Assembly (NCBI GenBank): GCA_019635695.1
Contig: JAHBYZ010000002.1
Span: 146,581 to 210,580, forward strand
From: Rhizobiaceae bacterium
GTDB taxonomy: Bacteria > Pseudomonadota > Alphaproteobacteria > Rhizobiales > Rhizobiaceae
Reading direction: 5' to 3'
Length of the DNA: 64,000 nucleotides
The notes below the pieces were generated by a model. It worked only from the letters and a program-made list of their open reading frames with translations. It was not told where the DNA came from and did no database searches. Below are positions 62,796-64,000 of the stretch, in pieces. Position 1 is the stretch's first letter, and each line of letters begins with the position of its first letter. The position numbers were made by a program, and so were the translations under genes.

Positions 62796-63032
62796 TCAGG
62801 CCGGCCTGACGATCCTGGCCAGGATACGCCGCACGAAGGGCGCGACGACAAGGACGCTCGGAAAAGCGATCGCCCAGGACGGCAGCCAGGCCGACAGCCA
62901 CAGGAGCGGAAAACCGGCATTGAGGCCGGCCGCGAGCGCCGTCGAGACTCCGGAGACGAGGAATGACATCATGCCGGAGAGGAGCAGCCCGAACGCATAG
63001 GGTTCGAGCCACTTGGGCAGAAAAGGTGTCAT
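62796..63032 (-). CDS. DUF2798 family small membrane protein
   Basis: This 78-residue protein has two membrane helices (FGLLLSGMMSFLVSGVSTALAAG and FPLLWLSAWLPSWAIAFPSVLVVAPFV) and the DUF2798 layout. It starts at ATG 63032, 8 bases after the leuD stop, without a good ribosome-binding site, so translation is probably coupled to leuD. Its role is unknown. Confidence 0.82.
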   Translation of the reverse strand: MTPFLPKWLEPYAFGLLLSGMMSFLVSGVSTALAAGLNAGFPLLWLSAWLPSWAIAFPSVLVVAPFVRRILARIVRPA

Positions 63033-63040
63033 TGGAGGAT

Positions 63041-63646
63041 TCAGGCCCAGGGACGCGACGTGGCGTTCGTCTTCTCGAAGCTGTCGATGGCCGCGGCCTT
63101 CTCGAGTGTCAGGCCGATGTCGTCCAGGCCGTTCAGCAGGCAGTGGCGCTTGAAGGCGTCGAGGTCGAACTTGATCATGCCGCCGTCCGGCCCGCGGATC
63201 TCCTTCGCCTCGAGATCGACCGTCAGCGTCGCGTTGGAGCCGCGCGAGGCGTCGTCCAGCAGCTTTTCCAGGTCCTCGGGGCTGACCGTGATCGGCAGGA
63301 TGCCGTTCTTGAAGCAGTTGTTGTAGAAGATGTCGGCGAACGAGGTGGAGATCACGCAGCGGATGCCGAAATCGAGCAGCGCCCAGGGCGCGTGCTCGCG
63401 CGACGAGCCGCAGCCGAAATTGTCGCCCGCGACCAGGATCTGCGCCTTGCGGTAGGCCGGCTTGTTCAGCACGAAGTCGGGATTCTCCGAGCCGTCCTCG
63501 TTGAACCGCATCTCGGCGAAAAGACCCTTGCCGAGCCCGGTGCGCTTGATCGTCTTCAGGTAATCCTTCGGAATGATCATGTCCGTGTCGATGTTGACGA
63601 TCGGCAGCGGCGCGGCGACGCCAGTGAGCTTGGTGAACTTGTCCAT
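63041..63646 (-). CDS. leuD: 3-isopropylmalate dehydratase small subunit
   Basis: This 201-residue subunit partners LeuC (encoded at 44781). It has [41 protein letters not shown] at the N-terminus and [49 protein letters not shown], the LeuD signature. The ATG at 63646 is clear. The DUF2798 gene follows within 8 bases. Confidence 0.97.
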   Translation of the reverse strand: MDKFTKLTGVAAPLPIVNIDTDMIIPKDYLKTIKRTGLGKGLFAEMRFNEDGSENPDFVLNKPAYRKAQILVAGDNFGCGSSREHAPWALLDFGIRCVISTSFADIFYNNCFKNGILPITVSPEDLEKLLDDASRGSNATLTVDLEAKEIRGPDGGMIKFDLDAFKRHCLLNGLDDIGLTLEKAAAIDSFEKTNATSRPWA

Positions 63647-63739
63647 GGGAAAGGTCCTTTCTTCGGGGTCGCCTTACACGGAATCCATCGTCTTTCAAAG
63701 GGCTTCGGAACATGGGCGGCTCATGCGCGTTCCCTGCGC

Positions 63740-64000
63740 ATGAGCCACAGCGAACCCAAGCGTTTCGCCACGCCGGTCGTCGTCCTCGTCGAGGGACGCG
63801 ACGTCGTCGTGGAAAGCGTCGCCGAAGCGGCGGCCCTGCTGGCGGATGTGCGTTGGCCGGGTCCGCGGGACGACTTTCACGCCGAGGCCTTGGAGACCTG
63901 CCTCAAGGTGCTCGAAGGACACCGCTCGACCGAGGATGCTCGCGCACGGCTGGTCGACGCGGCATTGGCCGCCGGCATCTACGATGACGTCGTCAGATGA
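63740..64000 (+). CDS. DUF982 family protein
   Basis: This 86-residue protein has VVVLVEGRDVVVESVAEAAALLADVRWPGPRDDFHAEALETCLKVLEGHRSTEDARARLVDAALAAGI, the rhizobial DUF982 signature, a small protein family found almost only in Rhizobiales. ATG 63740 begins directly after CCTGCGC and the gene ends with the last base of the window, so it is complete. Function is unknown. It is divergent from leuD with a 93-base gap. Confidence 0.85.
   Translation: MSHSEPKRFATPVVVLVEGRDVVVESVAEAAALLADVRWPGPRDDFHAEALETCLKVLEGHRSTEDARARLVDAALAAGIYDDVVR

Overview
The window is chromosomal DNA of a high-GC alphaproteobacterium of the order Hyphomicrobiales (Rhizobiales), most like Phyllobacteriaceae (Mesorhizobium, Aminobacter and relatives). 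The grounds are the GC-rich codon use, a ribosomal protein L21 with the order-typical C-terminal extension, a Usg-family protein, DUF982, DUF3309 and DUF2798 proteins, leuC/leuD/leuB/asd lying near each other, and promoter-like CTATAT boxes. No insertion sequence, phage gene, integrase of a mobile element or CRISPR array was seen. The genus is inferred, not proven.

Region 1 (1-14442) is an accessory catabolic and uptake cluster, all on the + strand: an alpha/beta hydrolase cut by the window edge, an MhpD-like hydratase, a second C-C hydrolase, an IclR regulator, two overlapping KstD/fumarate-reductase-like flavoproteins, a branched-chain-amino-acid-type ABC importer (binding protein, two permeases, two ATPases), an MhpA-like FAD monooxygenase, an SDR dehydrogenase and a second IclR regulator. 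It looks like import and stepwise oxidation of a cyclic or aromatic carboxylate. No ring-cleavage dioxygenase lies in the window and the substrate cannot be named.

Region 2 (14559-29400) is mostly housekeeping: a GNAT acetyltransferase, rpmA-rplU, pyridoxal kinase, a DUF429 protein, beta carbonic anhydrase, a MarR/MFS pair with a palindromic operator, an M3 oligopeptidase, a minus-strand 6S-like RNA candidate, a MoxR ATPase, small secreted proteins, a methyltransferase, usg and acs. It closes with a 21-codon ORF whose ribosome-binding site matches the whole 16S rRNA tail.

Region 3 (29371-43512) has two MFS carriers, small membrane or unknown proteins, tRNA-Ala(CGC), YggT and YggU proteins, a two-gene RND efflux system with a divergent TetR gene and a 33-bp perfect operator, bdhA, and aroK-aroB followed by a CorC-like protein that lacks its membrane domain.

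Region 4 (43484-64000) has a GGDEF protein, leuC, DUF4180 and MgtC proteins, a cysteine-rich MarR protein divergent from a secreted protein with matching operators, an amino-acid ABC permease and binding protein, rplS, a cupin, a TSUP carrier, trmD-rimM, xerC, a TraB/GumN protein, asd, a ClpP-like protein, a cold-shock/DUF805 fusion, leuB, leuD and a DUF982 protein. The leucine, aspartate-family and shikimate genes together suggest an ordinary biosynthetic core around which small accessory genes have been inserted.
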